From: Symbiodinium microadriaticum
Lineage: Eukaryota > Sar > Dinophyceae > Suessiales > Symbiodiniaceae
DNA length: 64,000 nucleotides
Assembly (NCBI GenBank): GCA_001939145.1
Contig: LSRX01000677.1
Coordinates: 233,154-297,153 of the forward strand
Direction of reading: 5' to 3'
Under the pieces are notes generated by a model, which saw only the letters and a program-made list of their open reading frames with translations, searched no databases and was not told the DNA's origin. The first letter of the stretch is position 1. Every line of letters starts with the position of its first letter. The translations under genes were made by a program, and so were the position numbers. Below are positions 25,981-38,224 of this stretch, piece by piece.

Positions 25981-26146
25981 TGATGCCCATGCTTCCCATG
26001 GCCTCGGAACAACCCACTGGGGAAAGGGAGAAAGACAGAGTCAGCACGCTGCGTGACGACTTTCTGTGTCCTGCAGCCCCCCAGCCCAGGCTGCATCCCA
26101 CAGCCACGAAGTGCGCAGACTCGAGATGACTCGTTTCTACATGTTA

Positions 26147-26236
26147 GTATAGTATAGTAGAGTAGAGTAGAGTAGAGTAGAGTATACTATAGTATAGTAT
26201 AGTATAGTATAGTATAGAATAGTATAGTATAGTATA
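26147..26236. repeat. TATAG/GAGTA pentamer array
   Basis: A period-five array of TATAG with an internal block of GAGTA variants (about five units) and a palindromic centre (TATACTATAGTATA). It ends about 135 bases before the telomere-like heptamer block. Confidence 0.95.
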
Positions 26237-26372
26237 ACACAAGTTTTTAGAAATGGAATCAGAAACCTCGGCCCATGGTCTGAGGCGGCAGCACTTCTTC
26301 ATCTCCTGTGGGCTCAGCTCAGTGAGGGCAGAGCGCATGCGGCTTTGCGGCGACATCTCCATGCAATGTCAA

Positions 26373-26477
26373 TTTAAGGTTTAGGATTTAGGGTTTAGGG
26401 TTTAAGGTTTAGGGTTTAGGATTTAGGGTTTAGGGTTTAGGGTTTAGGGCTTAGGATTTAGGATTTAGGGTTTAAGG
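26373..26477. repeat. Interstitial telomere-like TTTAGGG array
   Basis: Fifteen consecutive heptamers in perfect register: eight TTTAGGG, three TTTAGGA, three TTTAAGG and one CTTAGGA. TTTAGGG is the telomere repeat of land plants and many algae, and has been reported for dinoflagellates. The variant units show it is an old internal copy and not an active chromosome end. Unrelated sequence lies on both sides. It is the best clue to the kind of organism. Confidence 0.93.
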
Positions 26478-27712
26478 TAAGGATCCCCAGTAGCCTTTGA
26501 ATACAAAGGGCTCTCATTTTGCGGTCTTGGGTAGTTTTACAAGGAACCCAAGACCCGGAGAAGGGAAAAAGTGCCCACAAGGAGATCTTTACAGATGTGC
26601 TTGTCTAGGAATGCAGCTGGCGGCTCCGATTTCCGTGCTTGTTCGACTTCGACTCCCAATGCTTGTGAGCGCTCACTACGAACAACACCTCATGTTTCTC
26701 AGGGACTCTGCATGTGGCTAGCCGTTGATGGGGCTCCACATGCTCCTCCGGAAGCCAACTGCTGTGCAAACTACAGGCAGCAGTCCTTGCACATATCCGT
26801 CATGTGCCCATACATTGAGTAGTAGATCAACCTGGGAGACATGTGCAAAGGGATCTGCTAGATTTGAGGCTGATGGGTCTAGCAGAAGCTCCTGCTGCTG
26901 CCAACAATTCGACTTTGAACCTGTCAAATATAAAATCAATTGCCACGGCCTGATTTTCAGTTGCACGGCAGCTTAGTTGCAACGATTCGCGACCTGATCA
27001 TCTACTTCGTTGAACATCCTATGTCTCGTCCCTTGTGATGGACGAAAAGCTGCCAGATCTTACACTTACACCCTTAAGACCACGGACTGCCGGCGAGGGC
27101 ACAGTTGGACAAGCAGTTCTCAGAACGACCGTCAATATAAATGCACTCGCAGACTCAGGGCGAATGACCTATAGGGATCAACTGGCAACATGACAACCTT
27201 CAAACACAAACGAGAACTGGCATGGCTTAGGCTCTACTCAGAACCGGTTTTGTGGACAGCAGTTGCTTGACAGAAGCCTGTCAAACAAAGACCTCCCATG
27301 TCAACCCCGGAGACTGTGGGTACTAAGCCACAAAAAACCACGAGTAGGGACTGCTGGATTTCTGATTGGAATGCTGCAGCCCAGATACGCCACACAAACG
27401 CCGGAAGCCTTCCTCGGGAAGGAAAGTCTACATGGCGTCCAGGGTTTAGGATTAACTCTACGGCTCAAAATAGCCCAAAAGCCTTATAAAGTATGAGGAC
27501 AAGAGTCCTTAGAGCCTTTTTGTGGGTAAGAGTTTGGACTGAGGTACCCAAACAAGAGACAAATGCGTTACGAGTTTTAACCCCCTTGAGAGCGTACTAC
27601 ACTCTGGAAACCTACAATCATAAAGCATACCTAGACACGAGCACCGCAAGAACACGAGCACCAATCCCAAATTCTAACAACAAAACTTGTTCAAAAATGA
27701 AAAATCCCCATT
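26478..27712. other. Gene-free stretch
   Basis: No gene is supported. The part from about 27480 to 27735 is noticeably richer in A than its surroundings and carries an open plus-strand frame without motifs. It could be intron or untranslated sequence flanking the minisatellite-bearing frame to its right. Confidence 0.45.
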
Positions 27713-27952
27713 TCAGGTCTGTAGACAATAAAGCCTNTGGCCCTGCATCGGCTGGCCCTGCATCGGCTGCATGGGCTGGCCCTGCATGGGCTGGCCCTGC
27801 ATCGGCTGGCCCTGCATGGGCTGCATGGGCTGGCCCTGCATGGGCTGGCCCTGCATCGGCTGGCCCTGCATGGGCTGGCCCCCTCCATGCCTCTGCCTCA
27901 CAGCCGGAACCGGAGCTTGCCTACACATTGCAGGGCCCACGAACGTCTGCAT
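27713..27952 (-). CDS. Candidate Gln/Pro/Met repeat protein or exon
   Basis: From ATG at 27952 this minus-strand frame codes 25 residues (MQTFVGPAMCRQAPVPAVRQ, then RHGGG), followed by eight QPMQG repeats with two interspersed QPM units, then a short end crossing an N at 27737, where the frame becomes uncertain. The frame is also open upstream to 28060. That extension contains QKSVEHFNILSKL but has no ATG, so this may be an exon. The strongest argument for coding is that all repeat units are multiples of three and their only variable base is synonymous (CCC/CCG, Pro) in this frame alone. No function is recognised. A low-complexity, possibly disordered, region is expected. Confidence 0.4.
   Translation of the reverse strand: MQTFVGPAMCRQAPVPAVRQRHGGGQPMQGQPMQGQPMQGQPMQPMQGQPMQGQPMQGQPMQPMQGQPMQGXRLYCLQT
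27739..27876. repeat. Coding-phase minisatellite of 15- and 9-base units
   Basis: Eight 15-base units GGCCCTGCAT(C/G)GGCT and two 9-base units GCATGGGCT occur in the order A A 9 B A B 9 B A B, where A has TCGG and B has TGGG. The B A B 9 block is a 54-base higher-order unit. The only difference between A and B is one C/G base. Confidence 0.95.
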
Positions 27953-28060
27953 GGAGCTTGGGGGTTGAAGATCCCGAACATCCCGAAATAAATCGATCCC
28001 AACTGTCAGTTTCGACAAGATGTTAAAGTGCTCAACTGATTTCTGGGCCGGACTCTTCCT

Positions 28061-29254
28061 TCATGTCGAGATGCTGCAGCTTCATCGGCTACCTGATGCG
28101 CGGCGAGGTCGTTTCTGGATTGAAGTTCATGCCAACTGGGTCTCTGCCATCCCCTCAATGTTCGAAAACCATTACAAGTCAAATGAATGAATGACTTCAG
28201 TAGATCTGGCTCGAACACTGGCCACGACCGACAGAAAATCAAGCGTCTACCCAGACATTTGTTCGGCTGCTGCTTCGTTACAGGTAGGTAAGCTGTTCGC
28301 CAGCGCGAAAACCTTCTATTTACAAGCTACTCGTGGCGGTCGCGGATGCAAGTTTGCGTGCAATCGAAAGTCGTGCGCATGCCTACCAGTTGCTCTGCCC
28401 TTGCACCAAACTGCCGGCCTCAAGATCTCCTTCCCCGCGCCACACTGCCAGTGTGGGGCTTGGCCTGGGCCTGTGCCGGCGTGCAATCTTTTACCGCCAC
28501 TACCAGGGACCATGACATCGCAACTAGAACCGGTCGCATGGAGTCAGGATAGACGGCCATGACAATGCGTGACAACACTCAACACGTCTTTGTAAAGATG
28601 TCTATCCGCCATGTGCGCAGCACTTGCTCGAAAGATTTGAGCCCATGTCTCTCACACGCACAGAACCAGCAAGCCAAGGCTTTTGCAAGCCAATGACGAG
28701 AATCTGAAGGCCCGCTCAGGCCCAAGCCCAAACCCTCCACCAGGCCTGCACCCAGGACGGCCGGCAGTGTGTGCGCACAGGGCACCAAGCTGAAGCTGAG
28801 CCACAGAAGCGGCGAGGAGCGAGAGAGCTCAATATCTTCGGGAGCAAAGCCTTGCCTTGCTCCTTTTAACTTACACCGGTAAGAAGTCTGAACCAATTCC
28901 CATCACACATGGGCACAGTGGACACGATCTGTGCTTGTGACGATACTTTAGATGTTGGTTGATTGAAGGAGTGCATGCGTAGAAGTATCTGACAACGTGC
29001 TGCCATCCGAAAGCTCACTCATCAATCTTCCGAGTGCCAAACAGGTTTCAGGCACGTAATACCCTAGATCGGAAGCCGCAAAGCTAAGCCCTCAAGAGTT
29101 CGTTCAGAGTTTCCGCATGCACAAATCGAATCGTTCCATGCAAGCAAATTCCAGTCGAAAATCATTGCTGCGTTTGCAGCCTGTCAGTCAGGGGTTTCTC
29201 TAGCTGCACAATCAGGAATGCTCTTCCTGCGACCAAGATCTTGACTTCGGATGC
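28061..29254. other. Gene-free stretch
   Basis: Nothing recognised. A minus-strand frame at about 28579-28896 is rich in Leu and Ser but carries no motif. A plus-strand frame at 28191-28562 overlaps nothing recognisable. Confidence 0.45.
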
Positions 29255-29707
29255 TCAAGCTGTCTTGCGCAGTGACTGTTTCAGCTGAGGATGTGCGGGC
29301 CCAATGGGAGCAGATGGGGAGTTGGCTTTGGGGCTACTACTGTTGCAGATGATTGCAGCAGGAATGCGCACCATCTTGTCAAGATGGTATACGAGGCCCA
29401 ATCCCACGACTCGAACTATCTCTTGACCCTGCCTGCAAAGCCTCAGGCCGAGGGGAATCGACCTTTCAGAAGGTGGTAATGCCTTTACCAAAGTTCTAAA
29501 GTAAAGTTCAAAAGCGAAATGAGCCACCCCTGATACAAAACGGCCGGCGGAGGACAGTCTGGGAATGACCGGTTGCTCTCCCAGTATTGCCAAATTTCTA
29601 CAACCACTTCGCCTTATGCCTTGCACGACTCTAAGACTGTACGATCGAAGCTGCGCTTGAACAAGAGCACTACATCTTACTTCAGCGCTCAGAGAAATTA
29701 GGGACAT
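29255..29707 (-). CDS. Weak candidate frame, 150 codons, unassigned
   Basis: ATG at 29707 to TGA at 29255. The central part (with FELYFRTLVKALPPSERS and RVVGLGLVYHLDKMVRIPAA) alternates hydrophobic and charged residues as folded proteins do, and the C-terminal end is Pro/Ser/Lys-rich. Third-position composition is near neutral, and an overlapping plus-strand frame also looks plausible. No family is recognised. It may be a degenerate gene piece or chance. Confidence 0.15.
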   Translation of the reverse strand: MSLISLSAEVRCSALVQAQLRSYSLRVVQGIRRSGCRNLAILGEQPVIPRLSSAGRFVSGVAHFAFELYFRTLVKALPPSERSIPLGLRLCRQGQEIVRVVGLGLVYHLDKMVRIPAAIICNSSSPKANSPSAPIGPAHPQLKQSLRKTA

Positions 29708-32700
29708 CTGGCTTCCCAGCTGCCTTCCTGTTGCTACCTTTGGTAGCCACTCCGCCTCACCCGCTTCGGGCCTACGCTACGCGTATGCTACGCGTCTGTA
29801 TGTACGATGATTTGTGGGGGTCTGTGCAGTACTGGAACTCAGTCGCTTAGGCAAGTGGGTCTGCAAAGAAGCACGTGCGGAACCATGCAACATCCGCTCC
29901 TGATACATCCTACCCCTCTCCTCCCGCAAAGGAATGAGACGTGAGGCCATGTGTCTTTTCTGTATGGGTCCGTTCTTGACTTTCTTGGATCTCCTTAAAC
30001 ACTGAGCTTTAAGAAGCGAAGGCGTCAGTGCAGAAACAGAGCTCTTGCAGTAACTTCTGTGGACTTGATGGTGACAAGGCTTTCGAAGTAAATGCAGGCA
30101 CTAGGGCACCGGCTCGTGATTTCAATGATGTGGTTTGCTATAGGATGCGGCCCAGACCCCGGTAGATTGGCAGGGGCTGCCGATCAGCAGGGTCTGGTAC
30201 GGCATTTCCAACTACGATAATTACTGCGGCCCTGCTCGAGTCATAGTACATGCCTCGAATGTGTCACTAAAACTGTCTCAAGGTTTGGAATGTGTCCTCC
30301 AGAATCGCACTTGACCCCCACAGTGCAAGAAACAGGGGCAATGAAAAGAATCAGCACTCGGGTAGCTAGCGCCATACTGAAGGGACGTCTTGGAGGTTTG
30401 GACAAGTAGAGACAGCATCTTGGTACACCCGTTCGAACCACAATAGCTGTAAGGACCCTAGAAGCAACGCCCACTTTAACAACTCTCCCGGTGTGGAAAG
30501 CCCGGGTCCATCTTTGGTACCAGTGAAACCCCATTCATTAACGTGCACCGCGCCACAACCTATGGGATGCTGTCGGGCAGAGTGACCACCTTATAAGGAC
30601 GTGTGGGGTAGTTTCAAAGCCGTTTGCCACTGAGATCTCGCAGAATTGGTGTAGGTCACTGGGGGCACACTTCAGGTATAAACCACACAAGTATGGTGCG
30701 AACGTTCAGACAACCTTGGCAGTGCAACAGTTTGAGTAAGGATCGTTAGGCAAGAACGAAGCCGGTGCCCGGAACATGTCCATCCGCAGAGCTCGATCAA
30801 AAACATGTAACTGAGTATCTCAGGTGGCTGGACCTGGATTAGCCCCAAGCTGGGGCTAGGGCCTTTTATTTTTTCATGACCACCGCCAGCCTGAGGCACA
30901 GCATCAATGTCGAATGAGTTCAGACCTAAATCTCCCTGAACATGATCATCCAGGTTACGAAGCATGTGCATCAACGGTGCAGGCTAGGTGTTGGCAGGAC
31001 CACGGAATGCGTGGCTTCACGGAGCCTCGTCAGGAGCATCGTAGCTTGCTGCCGAATCTGAGCTGAGTCGCCAAACCTTCCACGAAGGGACGTTCAGGCT
31101 CACAGCTTAGATGCCCATCCCTAGTTGATGCGAAGTCTGAAAGCGCTGACACGGCACGCAACACCGATCCATCATCGTAATCAACCCGTCAACCCTACTC
31201 TTAACACAGCTTCTTTGGTTGGTGCGCGCCTTCGATTCCGAGTTTTCACTGCTCTGGGATTTGGGAATGACTGCTGCGGCAACCGGGGTCTGGGCTGACT
31301 GCTTCAGGGCAGGAACGCATGGAGTGATGGATTAGCCTTTGCACTCCGGCCTCAGCAGCTCAACAGCCCACTGGACCCTTTAGAACCTGTCGCAGTCCCT
31401 GTGCTGCAAGCCAGAACTGACAAGCCGTCACCGCACCTGGAAAGACTGTGGAGAGCCTGCTCGCCGCCGAGCTTGCTGACTTCGACGAGGTTTGACTGGG
31501 AGAGCGCTGGGTTTCAGAAGTCGGGCTCGAGGCAGCGCTTGCAACTCCTTAAGAACCGGCCCCGGGACAGAGACAGTTTGCCAAAATCTGGTCATGCGGC
31601 TCATGCGCCAAAGCCACCGCATGATATATAAAGTGCTGCTATCGGACAGAGCCCCGAGGAGACAACGTGTAAACGACGAGAGGACTGAAATCAAATCCTT
31701 TTTGAGCGGCGCATCACGACGATGAAAATGGGCACGTGTCGTTGTCGCATTTCTGCCCACTCCAGTCGTCCAGATCCAGCTATGCCACCGGAGCAGACAA
31801 TGCTGTCGGGGACACTGCTCAGGACGAGGAGTGAGACTGATTGAAGATGAGGCACGCACCAGCTGTCCCACACAAAAGACCCCGTCTCTCCTGAACCCGA
31901 GCCCCATAGCTGGTGCAAAGCTGGTGAGATGTGCGGACGAACTGTTGGCCCAGTTGCGTCAACGTGGCCTCGGTAGCCCTTGCCTACGACGAAACTCATC
32001 TGCTGTGCTGCTTGCGGATATGTTTTGCTAGGGCGCTTGAGGCAAAGATCAAGGCTCTCGGAGTGTGGCAAGGGGAGGGAGAGCAATCCAATGCTGGACA
32101 CGATGCCCGCAGCCGAGTCCTCCCAAGATTGCTCACTTCTTTAAGGTTCGCCCCCACGGAATGTGAGGCTGCTCCAGGTGCCTGAAATGACTTCACCGCC
32201 GACGCTCCGTGGCGCCCCCTAGACCTCGACGACTCGACAGTCACCTAGAAGGGACCTTCGGATTCAGAGCCCCCGGAGCTGACTAGAGTGAAACATCTCC
32301 TGGCACGAAAGGGCACAGCCGTTCGCATCAAGCTATCAAGCTTCAGAAAGCACAGAGAGTTGTACAGTTCGTGGCTCTTGGACCGTGGACTCTCGGCCTG
32401 GTGATTGGCACAGAGATTTTGAAACGCTGGGGCCCATCAGCAGATCCTCTCCCTCGCAGCTCTGCACTTGTCACAGAAACGGAACACTCTGGCAACCCGG
32501 AATCCAAAGCCTTCACAGTCTGCAATCACATCAGAGCCCAAGGTTGAAAGTCATCTGCCTGGGGGCCCCTGCCAAAGCGAGGCGAGCAACAGCGGTCAGT
32601 GCCCATGCTCGTCGCATGAGTCAGGCCTTGCCTCTAAGAAGTATCGTATATAGTCGTTAATAATTTTGAGTCTTTTCGGCAGGCCAGGAGTTCCTGAACA

Positions 32701-34628
32701 CAGGTTCGCAGGAGGCCCACTTTCTGTCCGGTGCATGTCACTTGGGAAGATCTTCCGTCAGCTTCAAACTGTCGATCTCCCAACCTTGCGACAGCTTTGC
32801 AGCTTCTTGCTCCGCCCTTCAACCTTCACCTAAGGACACTGCAGTAAAATATTGGAAAACGTTCCTGCACGAGCTCCCACCTTTGTGACTCAGCCGGATA
32901 AGACTTGGCGCTCGAATTGGAAGGTCCAGATCTGCTTTGCACCAGACTTATCACATCGCCCTCTAACGTGCCAAAACCAGACGTTCGTTGTCTCGGCGCA
33001 TGCTGCACTAATCTTAACGGTGCAAAAGACGGAGGGCTGCGATGTTGTCGCCCAGTACTGTCGCGAAAGAAGTGCTGCTGGCAGAACCTGCAGCGCTGGA
33101 CCTTCCCCGAATTCCTCGGGTCCTCGGGGGCTTTGAACAAGAGGGGCCGAGGCCTCTGGCTAGTCTCGGGACACCGAGTGGGCGGCCTTTGCTCCCTGTG
33201 TAAAACAAGGCCCAGGTTCACATGAGTCTCGGGATTCTGAAATTTCACACTAAGCCTGACCAGAGACGACAATGTTGCCGCTCGGGCCTTGACACTTTGA
33301 GACGTCTGTGGACAGTGGCCAAACCGAGTGCTTTCAATTTCAATCGAACAACTTCGGAACAACACGGAAAGGAATTGCATGTCCGCTCAATGCAATCTGA
33401 AGCACAGAGGCTGGCTTGCAACCACAATCTGAAAGGCCCAGCAACGAGTTTGCTTGTCTTGCAAAACTATCAGATTACAGCTTCCATCAGGCTGGCTAAA
33501 GTTGATACGCCAATCGTGCAATTGTGTACCTGGACTCAGAGCATTCCAAAACGAAGCGGCGTGCGGTGATGATCTCAACGAGGACCATGCGACACATGGA
33601 CTCATGCACAAGTCCGTCGTGCAGCTGAACGAGGGCCTGAGCTCTCATTGGGCGGCATTCAATAGTGAAAGGTCCTGTAGAACATAGAGCTTGCTGTAAG
33701 GTCTAGACCCTCCATCAAGCGCTCAGACTCAATCCTCGCGTATCGCCGCGATTCACAGCCGCAGTTCAAAACTTCCGCCACGCCACGACGTCTCGCATCT
33801 GACACCCGTTGGATATCGCGTCTCACACCGGCATCATACGCTAGAGCACACTATATGAGGCCGGGAACCCAAGTGGCATTCCAGAGAACATGACAAGACC
33901 TGCAGATGTAAAGAACCAAAGCCCGCAACCGGGGCCGATCCTGGACTCCCCCTTGTGAGCTTTGAATACAGGGGAGTTAGTTCCATACATGAGACACGCA
34001 AAACGCACGTCGATCCGAAACGGGTTGGCACAGGACTGCGTTTGGACAGCTGTGCGACATAGCAGTTGTGCACGAACTGGGCTGGTTAATACTGTGGGGG
34101 CTTGGTTCGACACTAGGCACATGAAGCCAAGTGCCCGTCCTGGTAACACTCTTCACTCCAGTCTCGACACGAACACTGCAGCTACTGTTCGGTCCCGAGG
34201 ACATTTGGCATCAGGGCAAGCCCCCACTCTGAGCGGACACTGGTCAGAATCACATTGACACTGGTCCGCAAAGGCAGTCACACGTTGAGCCGGCAGACTC
34301 TCGCAGGCCGCAGTGGCGAAGGTTCAAGGAGTAAGCCAGGGACATTGTTGTGTACAGCGCACTTGTCTCGAAAAAAACCTACAAAGAATGATCGTCAGGT
34401 TTCACCTGGTGTTGTGTAACAAAACATGTTACTGAAGAGCGACGGCTAATTCCTGCTACTGAGCGGACAATCGGCAGGGTTTTCGAAAGGCCACATGGTC
34501 CCTGCAGAAAGCTGTGAACTCCTACCACAACGATCACCCTGAGTCCACCCCTAAAAGCTGTGCAGCATCGCCTGAAAACTTCGGGCTTCTTGGAGTGTCC
34601 GTGCCCCGGCTCACCGTCGGGGGCCTTT
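29708..34628. other. Gene-free stretch
   Basis: No gene or RNA is recognised. At about 29773-29796 the word GCTACGCGT occurs twice, 14 bases apart, in a partly self-complementary patch. The longest frames (184 and 159 codons) are on the minus strand, lack motifs and are overlapped by plus-strand frames. Confidence 0.5.
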
Positions 34629-34666
34629 GGGGGAGGGGGGGGGAGANGAGGGGGGGGCGGCGGGGG
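34629..34666. repeat. G-rich tract with an undetermined base
   Basis: A nearly pure G run on the plus strand with a few A and C interruptions and an N at 34647. It has more than four G runs of three or longer, so it could form a G-quadruplex. The N probably reflects sequencing trouble here, and any frame crossing it is unreliable. Confidence 0.9.
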
Positions 34667-37600
34667 CAGCCAGTCACCCCGCTGCCTCAAGCAGACACTC
34701 GCTGACTCGAACACTGTGTTACATCCCTAGGTCAGGATTGCAAAACACTGCGTTAGATCAAAGCGCTGCAACTTTTCACCCGGCGCAGCGATAGGATGTT
34801 GGACACTTACTCTGGCGCTTATTATGGCCTGGAAAACAACTCGGAACCACATACGACCTTTACTAGTGTGGTGTGCAGCTATATTACTATATGAAAATGC
34901 CCCTTCATGTCGCACTTCTGAGGTTGGACACGGTTAGTGCATCGATGTATCATTCCTCGTCAGTTCTTGTCTGCCGTCGGCCCGTCGGCCAACTTCACAG
35001 CTTCAGCAGCATTCCCGCCGATTCCTCGCATCGCATGACCCAGGGGACGTCTTCTGAAGCTTCCCCAAGAGTCGAGATGCCCGGCAATTGCCGAAGCTGC
35101 GGGTCAGAGGCCGACCCCTTTACAACATGGGGGCCCACAAAGCGGCAGCATTGGTCCCGTACAACGAATCTCATAGCCAGCTGAACCAGTACTGCAGATG
35201 TGCATTTGAGCGTGGAGGGATGCGAGCGATGCCCCGGTCATGCTAGTGGTCCTAGCCGTGCTGTGTTGAGCTGAAACCCTGCACGCGAACCAACTCGATG
35301 AAGGCTGCCCAAGTACCGTGCAGGGCGGGCATCGCGAAACTCTGGCTTCTCAGCCATGTACACGCTCTGCTCCAATAACTTATGTCACTTATGTCTTAGA
35401 AGCCTGCCCTCTGCAAAGTTCCCGGGTTCCGGCTGCAATTATTCTTACCCTTTCAAGCCTAAGAAGGGCCAATTGGAACCAACGCATTCTCAGAGCCGCA
35501 TGCATGGGCCCCATTCCACAGACGCAGACGGTGCCCGGCGAAGTGCATCAAGTGATTCCTGCCGGAATCTTGAGTCTCAGGGCTGGACAAGCCCAGAAAC
35601 GGGGACGGGGGGGGTCCCCTTTTACCGATGGCCCTTCCAGAAGTATCAGCCCAACTTCCTCCGGCTGAACCCGCTGCGAATGTCCAATCCAACAGGTGCG
35701 GGGGGGTGGACTTCAAAGCCTTTTCTGGGGTTTGGGATCAGTCCTGGATCCGCTTTGGAGAGCGTGTCGGAAACCGTTTGACCTTCAGGTTTGTGGAGGA
35801 ACAGCTTCATGGGATGACGGAGTCCATGAGGGGAAACCCAGGGCAACTCCCGGCCTTTACTACTGCAAGGCACTCATCCTAGCAGGTCCTCGCACCACCT
35901 GCTCCGATCCCGAGCGCGAGCTCCGATCCCGAGCGCGAGCTTTCTGACACACTACTCCCATGCAGTCCGGCGGCGAGTGCGACCAGAGACATTCGGGCCA
36001 GCACCTGCGCTTCTCAAAGAGCACATGCTGCAGACGCACATGAAAAAAAACTTGTTGCCCCCGGCCACTGGTTCGGGCTACTTTCCCTGCAATGCAGCGT
36101 CGCGTCAGGTTCTCAGCCAAGGAGCCCTGTTGAGGCTCCCTTCCTGCCTGGCAGACACCTGGAAAGAGCGGAGCAGTGACAGTCAGGTGTGAGCAACAAC
36201 TGTTTTTTTGTGCGACGCACACGCCTGGACAGGCTCCACCACCGGCCGAAGTGCAAGCTCCTCACGGAGTTCCGCCTTGGCTCTGAATGACGCCCAGGGC
36301 AGGCCCAAACTCAATGCTCAATTCGCTGCTTGCCGGCTCAGATACGAAACCAAAGAAAACTAGGGCGCAGGTTTGCAAGCTTTGGTTGACGGTGCTCCCC
36401 TTCCGGCCACGCCAGTTGTAGTAACGTAGTAAAGTGCTACCCATAAAATTGCCACAAGCCGCCCAAACACCACGACCTCTGTGCACAAGCTGCTAGAAAG
36501 TGCCAAGCCGACAATCGTCCGTTAAAACACGACCCCAAACCCTGCAAGACAAGTCTCCTCGAGTTCTGCCAGCAGCGCAAACACTTTGGGTGTGAGCCCG
36601 GCCTGCAGATGGTACGGGGCCCGCTTCTGCATGCTTTTTGTAGACAGATTTCATTGCGACTTCAGCACTTCGGAGCGGCTTATGAGCGGCTGTCGTTCGA
36701 CGAGTGACGTTTGCTGTTCAGAATTGAATGATCTGATACGACATCTTACGCGTGCATGTGCATTCGGCCAGTCGTTCGCGCTTCGGCTTCGTTTGCAGTT
36801 GCACGCATCGACGCAGGCAGGGGCGGGAGTGACCTCGAGGGCCCGGGTGCGGATGTGCGGCAGAAGAGTCGCCATCAGCTCACCATCAGACCTCATTTCT
36901 CACGGGGAGGTTCCGGGATGTTCCGGGTATGCCATGAACTTCACTCGTCTGACTGCCTTATGCCACCAAGGAACATCGCCTGCATGAGCCGGCGCTTCAC
37001 CTTCGGCATGCGACTCTTCGAAACCCCTTTTCAGTGGATAAGCCATCACAACCGCACGCCTGGTCGGGCTTCGCGGCGGGACCTTCATGAGGGAGATGGC
37101 AAAAGCGACAGGCGTTTCCCTGCTCGCAGTACCTTGGCCATTCGTGGATTCGAGCAGGCTGGCGGAGTGTCGTCGCCAGCGCACATGCAAGTCCCAGAAT
37201 CTGTAACAGCCACATACAGCAATCTCGTCCATTCGCAAATCTGGAAGCATCCTTTGGAACTTTACGAATCCACAGACTCACTCCGAAATGCCACAGAAGA
37301 CCCTTCACACTGGAGATTCGAGTCACCCGGAGCGCATGAGGCGAACACAGGGTCGGCTGCAAAGCTCCGGATGCCCAATGCTGCCCGAAGGGGGCACGGA
37401 CGGGGGGCTAAGCAAGTTCACCTGAAAGCAAGAACGACCAGGCAGTGCTTCAGACGCTGATCCCCTTGCAGAACGGCCTCAGCAACCTCGAATACCGCCT
37501 TCATGTCTCAAGCGCCCTTGGGCCTCTTCGTAACGATTTTGTGGATGGAAGCGTTCCTTTTGAAGCCGAGTCGCTGGTAATGGCACCGAAAAGTCGGTTG

Positions 37601-38224
37601 GTACTGAGTCCGTTGGACCCGGCACCTCCTGCAGCCAAGGTGCCGGACACGCATACCTTGATCTGAAAAGTCTCAGTTTGTTGACATTGGTTTCACTATC
37701 ACCTTCATATCCTTCGGAGGATTCTTCTGCACGCCTGCCTCGTTTCATGATCTATGCAGGAGCGCGCAGGAAGGGCGGGTTCAGCACGCGGGCTGGTTCA
37801 TCCCAGCATGGCCAAAGTAACAGAACCGAAAGCCAATCGGCTTTGAGCTAGGCGACGTCACGAAGCTGGACATGGCTGCACAAGCACAAGCTCTGCACAG
37901 CGGCGCCGAAGCGGGAGAACTGTGATGACGACTTGAGCCGCGCACTTCATATGGACTGATCCCACGTTTCACAAGGAGGCTAACCGAGTCTGTACCGCGT
38001 GTCGACCTGCTTCGGACATGTCCGGTTAGGGATGCTTGTACAGTATTGCTCAGTGAGAGGCAGCAGAGATCCCTAACTAAAGGGCCGGCACCCAGCTTTC
38101 CTGCGGAACTTCTTGACATTCCCGATTGCCCAATTCATGAAACCGCGCTGTAGGGACGGGACATCCGACGAACAAACCACGATCAGTAGCTCGGCAATTG
38201 TCGATGTGGGACCTTCTGCAGATG
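34667..38224. other. Gene-free stretch
   Basis: No gene is supported. A 234-codon plus-strand frame at 36756-37460 is overlapped by minus-strand frames of similar quality and has no motif. A 19-base tandem duplication lies at 35901-35938. Confidence 0.45.
35901..35938. repeat. 19-base perfect tandem duplication
   Basis: GCTCCGATCCCGAGCGCGA occurs twice without a gap, followed by the start of a third copy (GCT). It is a recent local duplication. Confidence 0.95.

Noticed and set aside
26373..26477. Chromosome end (active telomere)
   Set aside because: Nearly half of the units are variants and unique sequence continues for tens of kilobases on both sides.
27739..27876. CRISPR-like array
   Set aside because: Units are 15 and 9 bases with no unique spacers. 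It is a minisatellite in a eukaryotic setting.
36756..37460. 234-codon plus frame as a gene
   Set aside because: Arg/Ser/His-rich with no motif, weak codon bias, and overlapped by minus frames of similar quality.
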